From NCBI GenBank assembly GCA_021186555.1, contig JAJKFL010000003.1, positions 44,675,908 to 44,739,907 on the forward strand: a DNA stretch of 64,000 bases, in the 5' to 3' direction. Made by a program: the position numbers and the translations under genes. Below, in pieces: positions 10,099-21,318 of the stretch. This DNA comes from Reticulitermes speratus (taxonomy: Eukaryota > Arthropoda > Insecta > Blattodea > Rhinotermitidae). Within the stretch, counting starts at the first letter, position 1, and each line of letters begins with the position of its first letter. The notes beneath the pieces are model-generated. The model saw nothing but the letters and a program-made list of their open reading frames with translations, was not told the origin of the DNA and searched no databases.

Positions 10099-11657
10099 CT
10101 AGAAAAAAAGATAATCAAGAGAAAATTAGTAATACAAAATTTGAAAAATTTGAAATTACTGAAAAGGGATTAATTTGTGAATAAAATAAAAGTATACATA
10201 TTTTGTGTTCTAATACTTTTGTGATCATAAATAATAATTTTAAATGGTCTCCTACAGCAACTTTAAACCTGAAATAAAAGCAAAAAATGGGTCTTCAGGA
10301 GTGTAGCATGGGTTGTTGTAAAACCATGTCCTTCTTGCTGTTAAGTTACAGTGATTGTTCTTAGGTTAGTTTTAAATTCATTAAACAACTAAAAATTTTA
10401 CGATGCAAAGACTTGCCATTTATTATTTCTACAGATTTAGCATACAAATTACTACAGTTGCACATTATATACCAGCATCATTTTTTTTTTGGTGCAAAGA
10501 TTAAAAATGCTGGAAACTGCCGCACAAAAAAAAGTATCTGATGTAGATTAAGGTGTCATGTGTGCATACTTAAAGCATTTTGATTCCTGTAAACTGTTTT
10601 TGTAACAGACTGTAAAATACATAATAACTATTAACTGCAGAGTAAAAATTTAAAAGGTGTGTTATGGACGAGCAACTTTATCTGAAGTACACAACTTAGA
10701 AGTGCCTTGAACATCCCCTAGAACCATGTTTCCCTGCAGACCACTTGTGGGTGGTCTATACAGATCTTATATAATGTGTTTCTCTGGCTTGCATCTTACT
10801 ACCTCTTCTTCAAACTTTCAGCCAACACAAGTTCACAATAATGTTACAGAACACATGTTATAAAACCACCAAAAAAGAAAAATACAAGTAGATAATCAAT
10901 TGTACAGAGGGAAACCAAAAGAATGAAGAGTGTCAGAATTATAACTATTATGCAAAGCACAAATACCCAGAATGCTAATCTGACTGCAATCCAATCAATG
11001 TATAACAGTTTCAATAAATCAGTACACTGTTCCATATGATTTCAGACATAGGTAAGCTCCATTCAACAGAAATGCGGTTTGAAACATGTCACACCAATTA
11101 AATGGTTAGTACTGTTTCATATTTTGGAGGCCCTGGGACAAAATAATGGTCTGCTGGCCAGCTGTCCTTATTGAGTTTTTTCTCAGTCCCTCCTGGCTAC
11201 TGCTTGCAAGTACCTTATTGGATGTGAAGTGGTGTAGTATGTTAAAAATTTAAGATGTTTCAGAGGAACCCATTGCCTTCATATTTACAAAAGACCTTAA
11301 GCAGCAGGCTCATCTAAAACAAAGGCAAATTTCTACCATACTACACGATAGCACACCCCAGAAGAAGGTATTCTTCATAGTCACTGTCATGGGAACCTGT
11401 AATTTTACATACCTTAAAACAAGCCATGACCGATTCCTCTCACATCCCTACCACCCCATCGTTCGTAACTCATCCAATTATTAGACATTACACAATCTTG
11501 GCAATTGAAAAAGGGTTGTTACACAAAGCACAAATCAAGTATGGCATGTGCAAAACGTGTGAACTATACATATTATTGCCTTGCTTCAATGGCGAATATG
11601 TGTTGATAACAAGCAGTGCACATTACACCAGGTAATTCACGGAAACGAATTGCTCAC

Positions 11658-11708
11658 CATGTTGCATCCAGCAAAGGAACATGCAAATGGCTTATCATCT
11701 GCTTCCAT
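11658..11708 (-). CDS. Atf2: Atf2 coding exon 1 (start codon, first half of N-terminal zinc finger)
   Basis: Begins with ATG in a strong Kozak context (ACAGCCATGG) and encodes 17 residues, MEADDKPFACSFAGCNM, ending at donor GTGAGC in phase 0. PFxCxxxGC is the first half of the C2H2 zinc finger that opens ATF2/ATF7 proteins (human: MSDDKPFLC...GCGQ). Spliced to the exon at 10,098 it gives CNM-RFTNEDHL, matching family order. The finger belongs to the transactivation region that binds co-activators and, in ATF2, keeps the factor in check intramolecularly. A 5' UTR acceptor is likely at 11,756, so the whole exon is probably 11,658-11,756. Confidence 0.88.
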
Positions 11709-12026
11709 GGCTGTCAATTGTCCTATGAAAGACCTACTTTCAATTCATGAAAGTAGCTGAAACAAAATTAAATTTGTGAAATTAAATTCGGTTAGTCAAG
11801 GCCGCTGATTAATTTTGTCTACTGTCTAGCTCAATGACAGCAAATACGTTCTGTTGGTTATGTCAAACCAAGAGCTTACCAGCACGCAATATACTTCAGA
11901 AAAGAAATACATAGTTAACCAAGCACAACTTGCGGACATAATATACAATAATGCACTCTCAATTAAATTAAAATAGATGTCATTTGCTCTACACGCCGAG
12001 CACATGCACTTGTTACCAAATATTAC

Positions 12027-12100
12027 CGACAAACTGCTCCCTGGAGGCAAACTGACGAATTATTTTAGCCTCCGCCATTTTCCAACCGCCTTTTTCAAAA
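12027..12100 (-). promoter_or_regulatory. Atf2: Probable Atf2 promoter and non-coding first exon
   Basis: On the minus strand the run AAAATGGCGGAGG (12,069-12,081) resembles the YY1-type downstream element found at many TATA-less start sites. A splice donor GTAATA follows at 12,026, and a good acceptor (TTTTGTTTCAG, exon from 11,756) lies 270 bases further on, just before the Atf2 start exon. The switch from CpG-rich to CpG-poor sequence also falls near here. The exact transcription start cannot be read; only the donor end is well placed. The ATG inside the motif would open a short upstream ORF, described in the findings. Confidence 0.45.
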
Positions 12101-12304
12101 TGACTGCAGCAGCAATTTCTACTAGACTACAAGGCGTCACATCTCAAAATACAAATTTTCAAGGACAGTCTACAATAATTTCTGTACATTTTAACCCTAC
12201 GAGTAAATATAACAGGCACGTAAAACTCACTGAAAAATATTTCATACTCAAATTGCATAAAATAAAGGCGTAAGTCAGAGGTCTATGTGTTCTTCCACAT
12301 TTTT

Positions 12305-13185
12305 TGGCGCGTTCGCAAAATTTCGAAAAACGATTATTAGCTTCGTCATGTCTGTCTGTCTTCTGTCCGTCCACATGGAACAACTCGGTGCTCACTAGAC
12401 GGATTTTCACGAAATTTGATATTTCAGTATTTTTGAAAATCTGTCGAGAAAATTCAAGTTTCATTAAAATCTGACGAGATTAACCCATGATAAGTGGCTC
12501 CCTGTCACCACGGCATGGCGCGTCCTCAGTTTTCGGATGGAGGAACGGCCTCCATATATGGAGGGTAACTGCGAATACATTGAATAAGCAGTCGCGGACA
12601 GCCGACAAGGGTGATCCTCCAGCTTGGGGGTTGGGAGAGGTTCTATAAACTCCTCACCGTAAAAAATTACCATGTTACGAAATACTTCACAGAGCCTTGG
12701 ACCTGGACTGACTCTCTTATGATATGGCTCAGGATAGGGACAGGTAGCGGGCTCTTGTGAATGCGGTAATGAACCTTCGGGTTCCATAAAATGCGGGGAA
12801 TTTCTTGACTAGTTGAGGACCTGTTAGCTTCTCAAGAAGGACTCTGCTCCATGGAGTTAGTTAGTTATTTCGTTCTGACAACATTAACGGGTACTTTACA
12901 TGAAGACGTATGTACAGTTATGATAACATCTCGCTCAATTCCTCTTAGAATGAGAAATGTTTCGGACAAAAGTTGTAGAGAGAATTAAAACACACAACAA
13001 CAACTTTTCTTTTTCGAAAATCGTGCCGGACAGGCCACAGATGACAATATGGCGCATGCGCATTGCATGCTGGATAACTAAGGCTACAAACACACACTCA
13101 GTATATGTAATACTTATTGCTTTTCCACGGCAACAATGGTTGCACGAACGCGCCTCCATGATACATTATACGTACATTGCCTGTC
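12305..13185. repeat. Unnamed dispersed repeat, copy 1 (interrupted by a LINE derivative)
   Basis: Aligns by eye with 33,305-33,790: both have AGCTTCGTCATGTCTGTCTG, ACGGATTTTCA, CCGGACAGGCCACAGATGAC and TAACTAAGGCT in the same order. Copy 1 is split by the insert at 12,485-12,873. It contains GCGCATGCGC (13,052-13,061), a perfect NRF1-type palindrome, which is lost in copy 2. No coding sequence or terminal structure is recognised, so the class is unknown. Confidence 0.75.
12485..12873 (+). mobile_element. Internally deleted RTE-like LINE derivative
   Basis: The first ~230 bases match the 5' end of the LINE at 3,191-6,460 in reverse complement, from CCATGATAAGTGG to GACCTGGACTGA. At about 12,717 it jumps to the last ~150 bases of the element (GATATGGCTCAGGAT to GTTAGTTAGTTA), missing some 2.9 kb. 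A 15-bp flanking repeat (TCTGACGAGATTAAC at 12,470-12,484; TCTGACAACATTAAC at 12,874-12,888, two mismatches) marks it as one insertion, with the empty site seen in the copy at 33,305. It is non-coding and would depend on a parent LINE. Confidence 0.85.
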
Positions 13186-14304
13186 TTGTTAATATTGAAA
13201 CGTCCTTTCGTACTTCAATGAAATTAGCGCTGTTTAGTATTAGTTTACCTGGCGAGCCGCATCATAGGCTCAGATAAGGTTCAAGGCCACACATTTAGCG
13301 ATGTAAAATTGTTGATGTCTTATAAATTGTAGTGTGGGTCTGTATTTAATATAATTTACAGGTAATTATTTTTTATTTCTGCTTTTTAAAAAATGAATAA
13401 CTCGTATAGGGTTTATAAAGCATTAATATAATAACGGTTAATGTGGCTATGGTATTTTGTCCTCTTCTTTCCATAACGGTGGAGGTATTGGAAACAGCTG
13501 ATCCTGTTTTGAGGTACATTGTCTCAGAAATAATTATGTGGCGGAACAAGCCAGAGTGTATAATCCATAAAAACAGAATAACTGAAAATTTCAAGACCAT
13601 CGTCTGAGATCTGTGTGTAAAGGAGAAGAATAAGCATATTGATTTTAATCAAAATTAAATTTTTCCGTGGCCACCGCCTACAGATGTACGACTTCCAGAT
13701 TTCAGCTAAACCCGATAAAATATTTGGAAGATGCACAACAATAGAAACACGCGTGATATGCTTACTTCATACTAAGGACATAAGCAAAAATAATGACTTC
13801 GCAATTTAATTGTTATAAAGAACTTGTAAATTTTTCTCTTCAGATCTTTGTTCTAATTTGCACAATAAACTTCTGTTTTTTTTAATCTATTGATACACAA
13901 ATACATTCTTCCTATTGATCATCCGGGACAGAGATCCCCCAGATTGGTACCGCTTGCAGAACAGCAGTCAGGACTCTGTGCTTTGTTAAATCTTACAACC
14001 TTAGATTCCCTCTTAGTTTTATGGGGCCTTTGTAAACTGGCCTTTTGGCGTACTCAGCAAATGCGTGATTTCAGGCCTCCGCCGCGATGGTAAAGGAGAC
14101 CTGCGCCCTTCTGGGATATTACGCAGCTTTAGTTAGTTTAGTTAGTTAGTTTGTTACCGACAGTCAAGCAGTCCAAGAAGAATTGAAGATTGGAACGATA
14201 GGTTGTTCCGAAACATCGGTAAGAAACTACTAATCTACGCTGCGTAAAATCCTAGCAGAGCTCAGCTTTCCTACTCAGCATAGCCACTCAGGGACTGTAA
14301 TATC

Positions 14305-14535
14305 CGAGGATCGGAGCCCGGTTGTGGCGTGGTGGCGTGGTGTTCCGTGTCCGTCCATTCCGGCCCCGAAGCCCACCTAGCCTCCTGTACAATGGGCATC
14401 AGGGTTCTATCACGAAGGGGAGTGGCGTTAACCACCCATTCCCTCCTAGTGCCGAGGTTAAGAATGAGTAAAGCTATACCTCTACTACCCCTCTGTGCCT
14501 TCATGGCATGTTATAGAGAGAAATGTGCCTTCTTT
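14305..14535 (+). mobile_element. SINE family A copy
   Basis: Contains GTCCGTCCATTCCGGCCCCG, AGCCTCCTGTACAATGGG, TTAACCACCCATTCCCTCCT-type and GGTTAAGAATGAGTAAAGCT blocks collinear with the copy at 7,038. The head is rearranged: the B-box region reads GGATCGGAGCCCGG. CpG is retained, unlike copies inside genes. Confidence 0.75.
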
Positions 14536-14702
14536 TCAAAAACCTCCTGTAGGTAGCGCTGCAAGCAATGGCAGTTCTTGCCACAGTGGCCATGTGGGAG
14601 ATCAACGCGAGATGGAAGGATAGACTGGTACTCCGGCACTTATTTCTTGCCGATCTAATTCAGACATAAATGTTGAACGATATCAAATGAAGCTTAATAT
14701 TT

Positions 14703-14976
14703 AGGCAGTGTCATGGCTCAGGCGATTAGTTGCCGGCCTCTCACCACGGAGGCCCGGGGTTCGGTCCCAGGTCAAGTCCATGTGAGATTTGTGGTGAACA
14801 AAGTGGCACTGGGACAGGTTTTTCTCCGAGTTGTCGGTTTTCCCCTGTCGATTTCACTCCACTGATGCTCCATTAATTGTAAAAATTGGTAAAAAAAGAA
14901 CTGCTCATCACCTTCATTGGGGTTGCACAAAAAGCCTTAAGGCTGTGGTGCGAGGGCCCTTCATCAAAAAAAAAAA
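14703..14976 (+). mobile_element. SINE family B, full-length copy
   Basis: tRNA-like head ATGGCTCAGGCGATTAGT (A-box-like) and GGGGTTCGGTCCC (B-box-like), a middle with GTGAGATTTGTGGTGAACAA, TTTTCCCCTGTCGATTTC and TGATGCTCCATTA, and an A-rich end. It is flanked by CTTAATATTT (14,693-14,702) and CTTAATAATTT (14,977-14,987), probably the target duplication. Distinct from family A in body and tail. Confidence 0.82.
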
Positions 14977-15387
14977 CTTAATAATTTGATCTCATCTCCA
15001 GGAAAATATATTTCATTTCACCAAGATTGTATGAATGGGAAGAGGAGAGATATGACGAAATGGACAAATACCTTTGTGGGTAACGTACGAAACTGCTTAG
15101 TGTTAAAGCAGCTAGCACATACAGTTAACATTATAACACAGACGTTTAAATACCACCATCCAGTGCTTGAGCCTTTCTCGTCTCCCTTCGTGATGCAGAG
15201 TCAAGAGGTAATAACCTAACAAATGGAAAGCAGTTGTGCATATGAACTGAAAAGCTTCTAGTGACTTAACTACACTATTTAATCTACGTAGGTTATATAC
15301 GAGTATTATCAATTGAGTAGGGAAAATCAACAATCGATTAAGAGTAGGTATCGATTCGGATGAAGGATGTAGTGAATCATTTCATGG

Positions 15388-15545
15388 CGAAATTTGGCTC
15401 AAGCGGTAATGCTTCTAAGTAGCACTCGAGAGGTCTCCGTTTCGAATTTTAGATCGCCGACTATCATTAATGAGGCTTTACTGACTTTACACAGTGCCTC
15501 CAGACAAATGCCGGTGCATTAACTCAAATTAGGCCAAAGCCGCTT
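15388..15545 (+). mobile_element. Possible third tRNA-derived SINE
   Basis: TTGGCTCAAGCGGTAATGC looks like an A box and CCGTTTCGAATTT about 40 bases later like a B box. No second copy in the window supports the boundaries, so this could also be a decayed tRNA pseudogene. Confidence 0.35.
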
Positions 15546-16164
15546 GTTTGTACGTCCTTTCCAATTCGTTATTCATTAATTATCTTTCAATTAGAAACTA
15601 CACAAACTGATATACCGAAAAAATAAACCGTAAATAAATACTGATAGATGATTTCCTTCTAAATTTTGACCCAGGTCGATTCCCAGGGTCGTAAGTTGAC
15701 ACGGATTAGGAGGAACATCCTGCCTTCCTCTTATTTGTTGACGGACTTATGTTCAGGTAGACGCTAATGTGATCAGAGACAGGAAGTGGATCAAACCCAG
15801 CAGACTACAATCTCAAAAACAGTCATTATAAAAGCCTGAAAACTTATAACTATCGACTTACTTCAATTTGCTATTCGGGAGTTCTCCGGCGTAGACCAAG
15901 ACCAGCAACGATACACTTGTCAGGAAAGCCAGGCTGTGATACTTGCCGTTTAATAGCCTAATTGTAAAGGCCTACTGGTCTAGAGCGTCACCAATACACT
16001 AACCCACAAGATCTGTAGGGCATAAATAATTGTGTCAAAACAAGGCACTGTGTGCTGTAAATTCCTAGCGAAGCAAAACGAAAAGGAAGGGGAGTAAAAG
16101 AAAGTAAGAAACAGAAAAAAGTAATAAATGAACAAAGGAAAAATGTAGAGGGTAAAAAAATAAA

Positions 16165-16442
16165 CGAAGGTAAATATGTCCCTATGCACGCCACGAAGGC
16201 CTTACGACGGCGTGGGGTACAGCTCCACTCATTCTTAGCCTCCGTACGACGTGGAAGCGAGTGGTCAGCTCCACGCTTAGGTCGCTTTACCCCCAGGAAA
16301 AGCACTTGCTATCCTACCGAATAGGAGGCTGGGTGGGCTCCAGAGTCGCTCTGGACGCTTTAGAGAAAATAAAAATCTCTTTCCCCTGCCTGGAATCGAA
16401 CCACGAGTCTCCGATTGTCCAGCCCGTAGCGTGATCACTACA
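16165..16442 (-). mobile_element. SINE family A copy
   Basis: On minus it has the B-box-like GGTTCGATTCCAGG, the blocks CCTCCTATTCGGTAGGA and GGGGGTAAAGCGACC, then GAATGAGTGGAGCTG and the end GGCCTTCGTGGCG. The head, including GATCACGCTACGGGCTGG, is present, so it is close to full length. CpG-rich, in the intergenic block. Confidence 0.8.
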
Positions 16443-19400
16443 GAAACAATTGAGACATGAAATAATATAAAAGTATGGAGCGAGGAAAAAATGAAGTTTA
16501 AAAAAGTAGACAAATCTGGTCTTCACGCTCTACGGTTTCCACCCGTTTGCCTCAAAATGTACAAAACTAAAGATCCGGCAGTGAAAAAAAAAAGTTTTGA
16601 CATTTTCGACATTCTTTACAAAAAAAAAAAAGATGGTAACATTACAACATGTAACAATGACGTAAAGGCACCAATTCTTCAAATAACCGTAGTGCGTACT
16701 GGCGCAGGCGCAATACGACCATTGTTAACTGCCATGTTGTGCAGTGCTGCAGAAGTAGCAGGCGTAGCGACGAGCATTCTAACCAGGAATAGCTTCCAGA
16801 GATCAATAAGAGCTGTACTGAAGAAGAGAAGGCCTGCCCGTCAATTGACTGTATTATCGTGCATTTCGTAATCTCATGTGTTGTGTGTAACCTTTTTGGA
16901 TTCGCTCTGGTATTTTATAATATTTAATGCGACGAAAAATCGTGCATGTTTAGAATGAGAACTATCCGTCAAAATTCTTTCTAAATTTTGTATAAAATTG
17001 TTTTCTTTTCGAAGCATAAATGCATAAAATAAATCAACAATCGTCGACTTGTGTGTGTATCGGTTTACGTTTGTTTATGTTGACGTAATTTCGTAGTACA
17101 AACACAATACACATTATTTAAACGCTTCTTTTCTTTCATGTGAGGTAAGAGTTAATAATGTAGTCACCATACATTTTCTATAAAAATTTTCATTTACATG
17201 GGCTTAAAATTCATCCCACTAAAATACTGAAATTAATTCTGCATATTGTGATTTTTGCCATTTTGAATAACGCGATTTTTTCTACAGTTTATATGCCCTG
17301 TTTATGTTAAAATAAATATTTTATAACTATTAATACTTTTATCAACTTCAGTTACCCTAAAATTTCGATGAAGTTCTTTTTTCTTCGAAAATATGAATTA
17401 CTCTGGACGTTGTATTATCACTTTCATCAGAAAGCGTAATTAAGCACTCAAGGCCCGCTGAACCACAAGTGTTCTACTGCTTGAATCTTCCAGCACAACA
17501 AACGGCCTTCAGCTGAAAGGTAAGATAGTTTATTCATAACGTAGTGAAATAAAATATCATTTATTTTGCTCCAACTAATATTAAACTTGTGCAGATTAGG
17601 TGACCTCATTTTCTCTTATCAATAAAGAATGAGTTTCGGCCTTTGTAATACTGCGCAATGTCACTGTGACAGAGAGACATAACGCCTAGATTGATTTTGT
17701 GACTGCTGTTGGACACAACCTTAGTGCTTCTAACTTCACCAAGTAACTTCATCGGATTGCAATGCCTTCGGAGGAAAGATGTACGTTATTCAGCTTAGCC
17801 CGACATCTCTGTCTTCATAAAAGTGTATACGTACGAGCACCTCTTGAAAACCGGTAGCTGTAAAGTTTAATATAAAAAAGTATCAAGTAATTATACTTGA
17901 TTTCATAATGTAGTAATTATGGTAAGAAGAACAACAACAGTAGCAACAACAGTAACAATAAAGTGAGAATATATAGACATCACAATTTTTGACAAGCCTC
18001 TTCCTTTCTAGAGTAATTTCAAGTATGTTGGAGCTGTAGTGCCACATTTTGAATATTCTCCATATATCTCCCTGGTTTATAATGAAATGCAAATTCTGTG
18101 AGTCGATATTGTTCATCCTCTTTAAATGGAATCTACATTTCCATATATACACATTCTTTTATTTATTCAACATATTGCAAAATAAACTGATGTAGAATTT
18201 CTGTTTACAGCCCCTAATTTGGTCTATACGAATTTCTATCATCCTAAAGTAATAAATTTAAAATAACTCTGGAGTTAGCGGGATAGTCGTGCATTTGTAC
18301 AAGTACTGATATACAGACATCGATATGTACACAAAGAAAGAAACAAACAAACACACAAAACTGGCTCATGAAGTAGGCTATTATTACTCGCTCGCCACTG
18401 TAATGCAATTTTGACGTACAAACATACACGGCGCCTTTTAGCTGCTTGTCTGTGTTGTCATTCTTGGCTCTTAATGACACACTTGCGACTCCAATAACCT
18501 GGTGGTTAATATACTTTGCTCATTCTAAATGTATGTTAGAAAACTTTTCATTAGCAATAGGTATATTGAGACATGGATTTCAGTTGGGGATGAACGAATG
18601 CTGAACCAGGCAGGAAAGAAATAGGACCGCGTAGATGTTAGTAGAAGTGTAGAAAGTTAGAGGAATTAGAAAGAAAATGAAGAGAAAAAAAAAGCTGCCT
18701 GTTATGTTTAGGCAAAGAGGATGTGAAACGTATGTTGTTGCGTTTTTCAGAAACTATAAAATGAAGAATATGATTTATAAATCAAAAGTGGCTGAATGTG
18801 AAGGACAAGGTAGCTTACAGGGAATTATTAATATTTATTAATACAACATTTGTCATAGATCTAGGCAGATACTTACACAAAGTTAAATAGAAGTGGTTCA
18901 ATAACGTTAAATATTTGTCAGCAATAAGTGTGTGTAATAGAGAAGGGGCTACCACAGTAACAACCCAAATTTAATCGGATGGTAATCGCAAGGAAACAAG
19001 GGATGTACTCATTACATATCTTAATATGAACTGCTCTATATACACACGTACACACATATGGATCTTGTAACATAACACACACATATACATAATATATTAT
19101 ATACAAATATAAATATTACATGTATAATATATATTATATATTATATACACATGCATACACGTACGGGTCCTATATACATGCATACACCTACGGGTCCTAT
19201 ATACATAATACGCACATCTACACACATACACATATGCGCACACACATTTATAAATACAGTGAATATAAGTAGTGTTGCAGTGGTTAAGATAACACAGTGT
19301 TTACGAGTTTGTGGACAATGACAGGAGTACGTACCGAGTAAACACAATGTACAGGTTCTGCACAGGTCTTGTAGTTGACGGAGGTCGAAAAGGCGGGATA

Positions 19401-20486
19401 TATTTAAGCTATTTTTTAAAACGTTTTAATACACGTTGTTCAATGTTACTTATAGCAAAAGGGCCGATTTTATGCCAACAGACTGCTTAAATTTTGCCTA
19501 ATATAATAAAATGTCACTAATGATTATAAAGTACAACAATGTTAGGAAAAACTTTTAACAGCAATACGTATTAGCAAACACATATAAGTTAGACTAACAT
19601 AGATACGCGCTGAGGATGATGATAATTTAAGCATCGAAATGCATATGTCTGGCAGTGAGTGATACAACGTTTGTAAAGGCAGCTGGACATTTAAATTAAT
19701 TTGATTTATCAACGCCACACAATATGCGAAACACGCCTTTCATACATGTCCATACACATTTCTAAGCCAAATATTCAAAACAAACTTTCACTTCTACTAT
19801 GAGAAAGACCGGTGTTGGTAAAATAACAAACCCCCCCCCCCCCTCTCCCTACCAGTGGACTATGAGACTCTCACATTAGACTACAATCCACTTTTACATT
19901 CCAGGTATTCCATCGTCAGGCTCACCCTGCACTTCCATCAGCCTTCGCCCCTGTACAGTAAACGCAACATTTCCTGGCGCCTCTGCTCCTATGTAACTTG
20001 TGAAGCTTACGTGTCACTTTGTTTGCCTACGCAGTCAGGTCACGCACGAACAGAATAAAATTTCTACCGAGCTCCGAGATTTAAAGATGCAAGGGACGCC
20101 TGGCGCCTTTCGATAACGTGCCAATCCACTGGTACATTATGCACTGATATTTATCTCTGCGCCACCAATACACCAAGCTGCTGAAATGTACAATAATACC
20201 GATCATTTAGTAACTTGGCAGTAAGTTGTACCACATGATATATTAATCACTGGAACTTCCGGTGAAATTATTTTCGATAGGTTTTTAATGACTGTGTATC
20301 GATTACAAGGTTACACTGAGTAGGTGAGACAAGAACATAGTTATGATTATGTTTATGCACGGACAGGATGGACGAGAAGACGACTCTGGTAGGCTTTACG
20401 CATATCAATAATCACCTAGATTGTCCGAACAAAACTAAGAAATAATTCAAATTTGGAGGTCCTTATAATTTAACAAAGTCTAAAAC
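16443..20486. other. Intergenic stretch without recognised genes
   Basis: AT-rich sequence with many CpGs. A CpG-rich island at about 16,690-16,840 includes GGCGCAGGCGCAATACG, an NRF1-like site, and could be an orphan promoter, but no splice-bounded exon follows that I can support. 19,070-19,250 is a mixed AT/AC microsatellite with a 27-bp block holding ACGGGTCCTATATACAT repeated. A run of C lies near 19,831. Confidence 0.5.
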
Positions 20487-20640
20487 CTTATGTGAGATTT
20501 GTAGTGGACAAAGTGGAACTGGAAGAGTCTACTCTCCGATCACGTCGGTTTTCCCCTATAGGTCCAATCCCACCAGTGCTCCATATTCGTATTTCCTTCG
20601 TCTGACACCGACGCTATAAAAATTTAGCGACCGACAAAAT
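20487..20640 (+). mobile_element. SINE family B, fragment
   Basis: TGTGAGATTTGTAGTGGACAA, TCGGTTTTCCCCTATAGGTC and CAGTGCTCCAT match the middle of the copy at 14,703. The tRNA head and 3' tail are absent. Confidence 0.7.
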
Positions 20641-20980
20641 CATTAAATAAACCCTTTCTCTAAGTGAGTAAAGAGTATTTAAATATGGTACAATTCTTTC
20701 TTAACCCTAATAGTAATTTCGGCGAAAATCGCATAAATTATTTTGCTATAGAAATAGGCCCATTATAGAGCCTACTCAGCTGATAGGTTCCGTCATTCCT
20801 GGCTAAATAATACCCCATCAGATGTGTTTACAAATCGGTACCGTGTGTTACAACGGCTTAAGACATTCCATTCTCCAAATCTGTTCTCTTTTCAACTCAA
20901 TAAGGCTCTGACGATGGTACATGACACACTGACATAATCTTCTTTCGTTGGACTTTGTCCATCGTCTAATTACTTACATG

Positions 20981-21021
20981 GTGACTGTTGTCCGTGTGGT
21001 GTCCACACGGACAACAGTCAC
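20981..21021. repeat. Perfect 19-bp inverted repeat with 3-base loop
   Basis: GTGACTGTTGTCCGTGTGG (20,981-20,999) and its exact complement at 21,003-21,021 flank TGT. Pairing extends outward to ACAT/ATGT with one bulge. It abuts the SINE at 21,028. Could be the centre of an eroded foldback. Confidence 0.9.
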
Positions 21022-21027
21022 ATGTAT

Positions 21028-21318
21028 GTATGTGAAGGGCCACGCAGCAGACGCTACGCACGTGCCGCAGCCTTAAGGCTTATTGTGCAACCCTGTGATG
21101 AAGATGAAGAGAAAGATGATTAGTTTTTTTTTTTCATTTTTCCAAGTAATGGAGCACCGGTGGCATGAAATTGACAGGGGAATACCAAAGTACTCGGGGA
21201 AAAACCTGTCCCAGTGCCAATTTGTCCACCATAAATCCCACATGGACTGACCCCGGGATCGAATCTGGTTCTCCGCGGTGGGAGGCCGACGACTAACCGC
21301 CTGAGCCATGGCATGGCC
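21028..21318 (-). mobile_element. SINE family B, full-length copy
   Basis: On minus the head ATGGCTCAGGCGGTTAGT and the B-box-like GATTCGATCCCGG are followed by GTCCATGTGGGATTTATGG, CAGGTTTTTCCCCGAG and a TGCACAATAAGCCTTAAGG end. Collinear with the copy at 14,703. Confidence 0.82.

Noticed and set aside
16491-16871. 126-codon open frame over a CpG-rich patch with an NRF1-like site
   Set aside because: Low-complexity Lys-rich start over A runs and no family match; kept only as a possible orphan promoter.
18904-19260. CRISPR-like or regulatory repeat array
   Set aside because: It is a mixed AT/AC microsatellite with a small local duplication; a CRISPR array is not expected in a nuclear insect genome.
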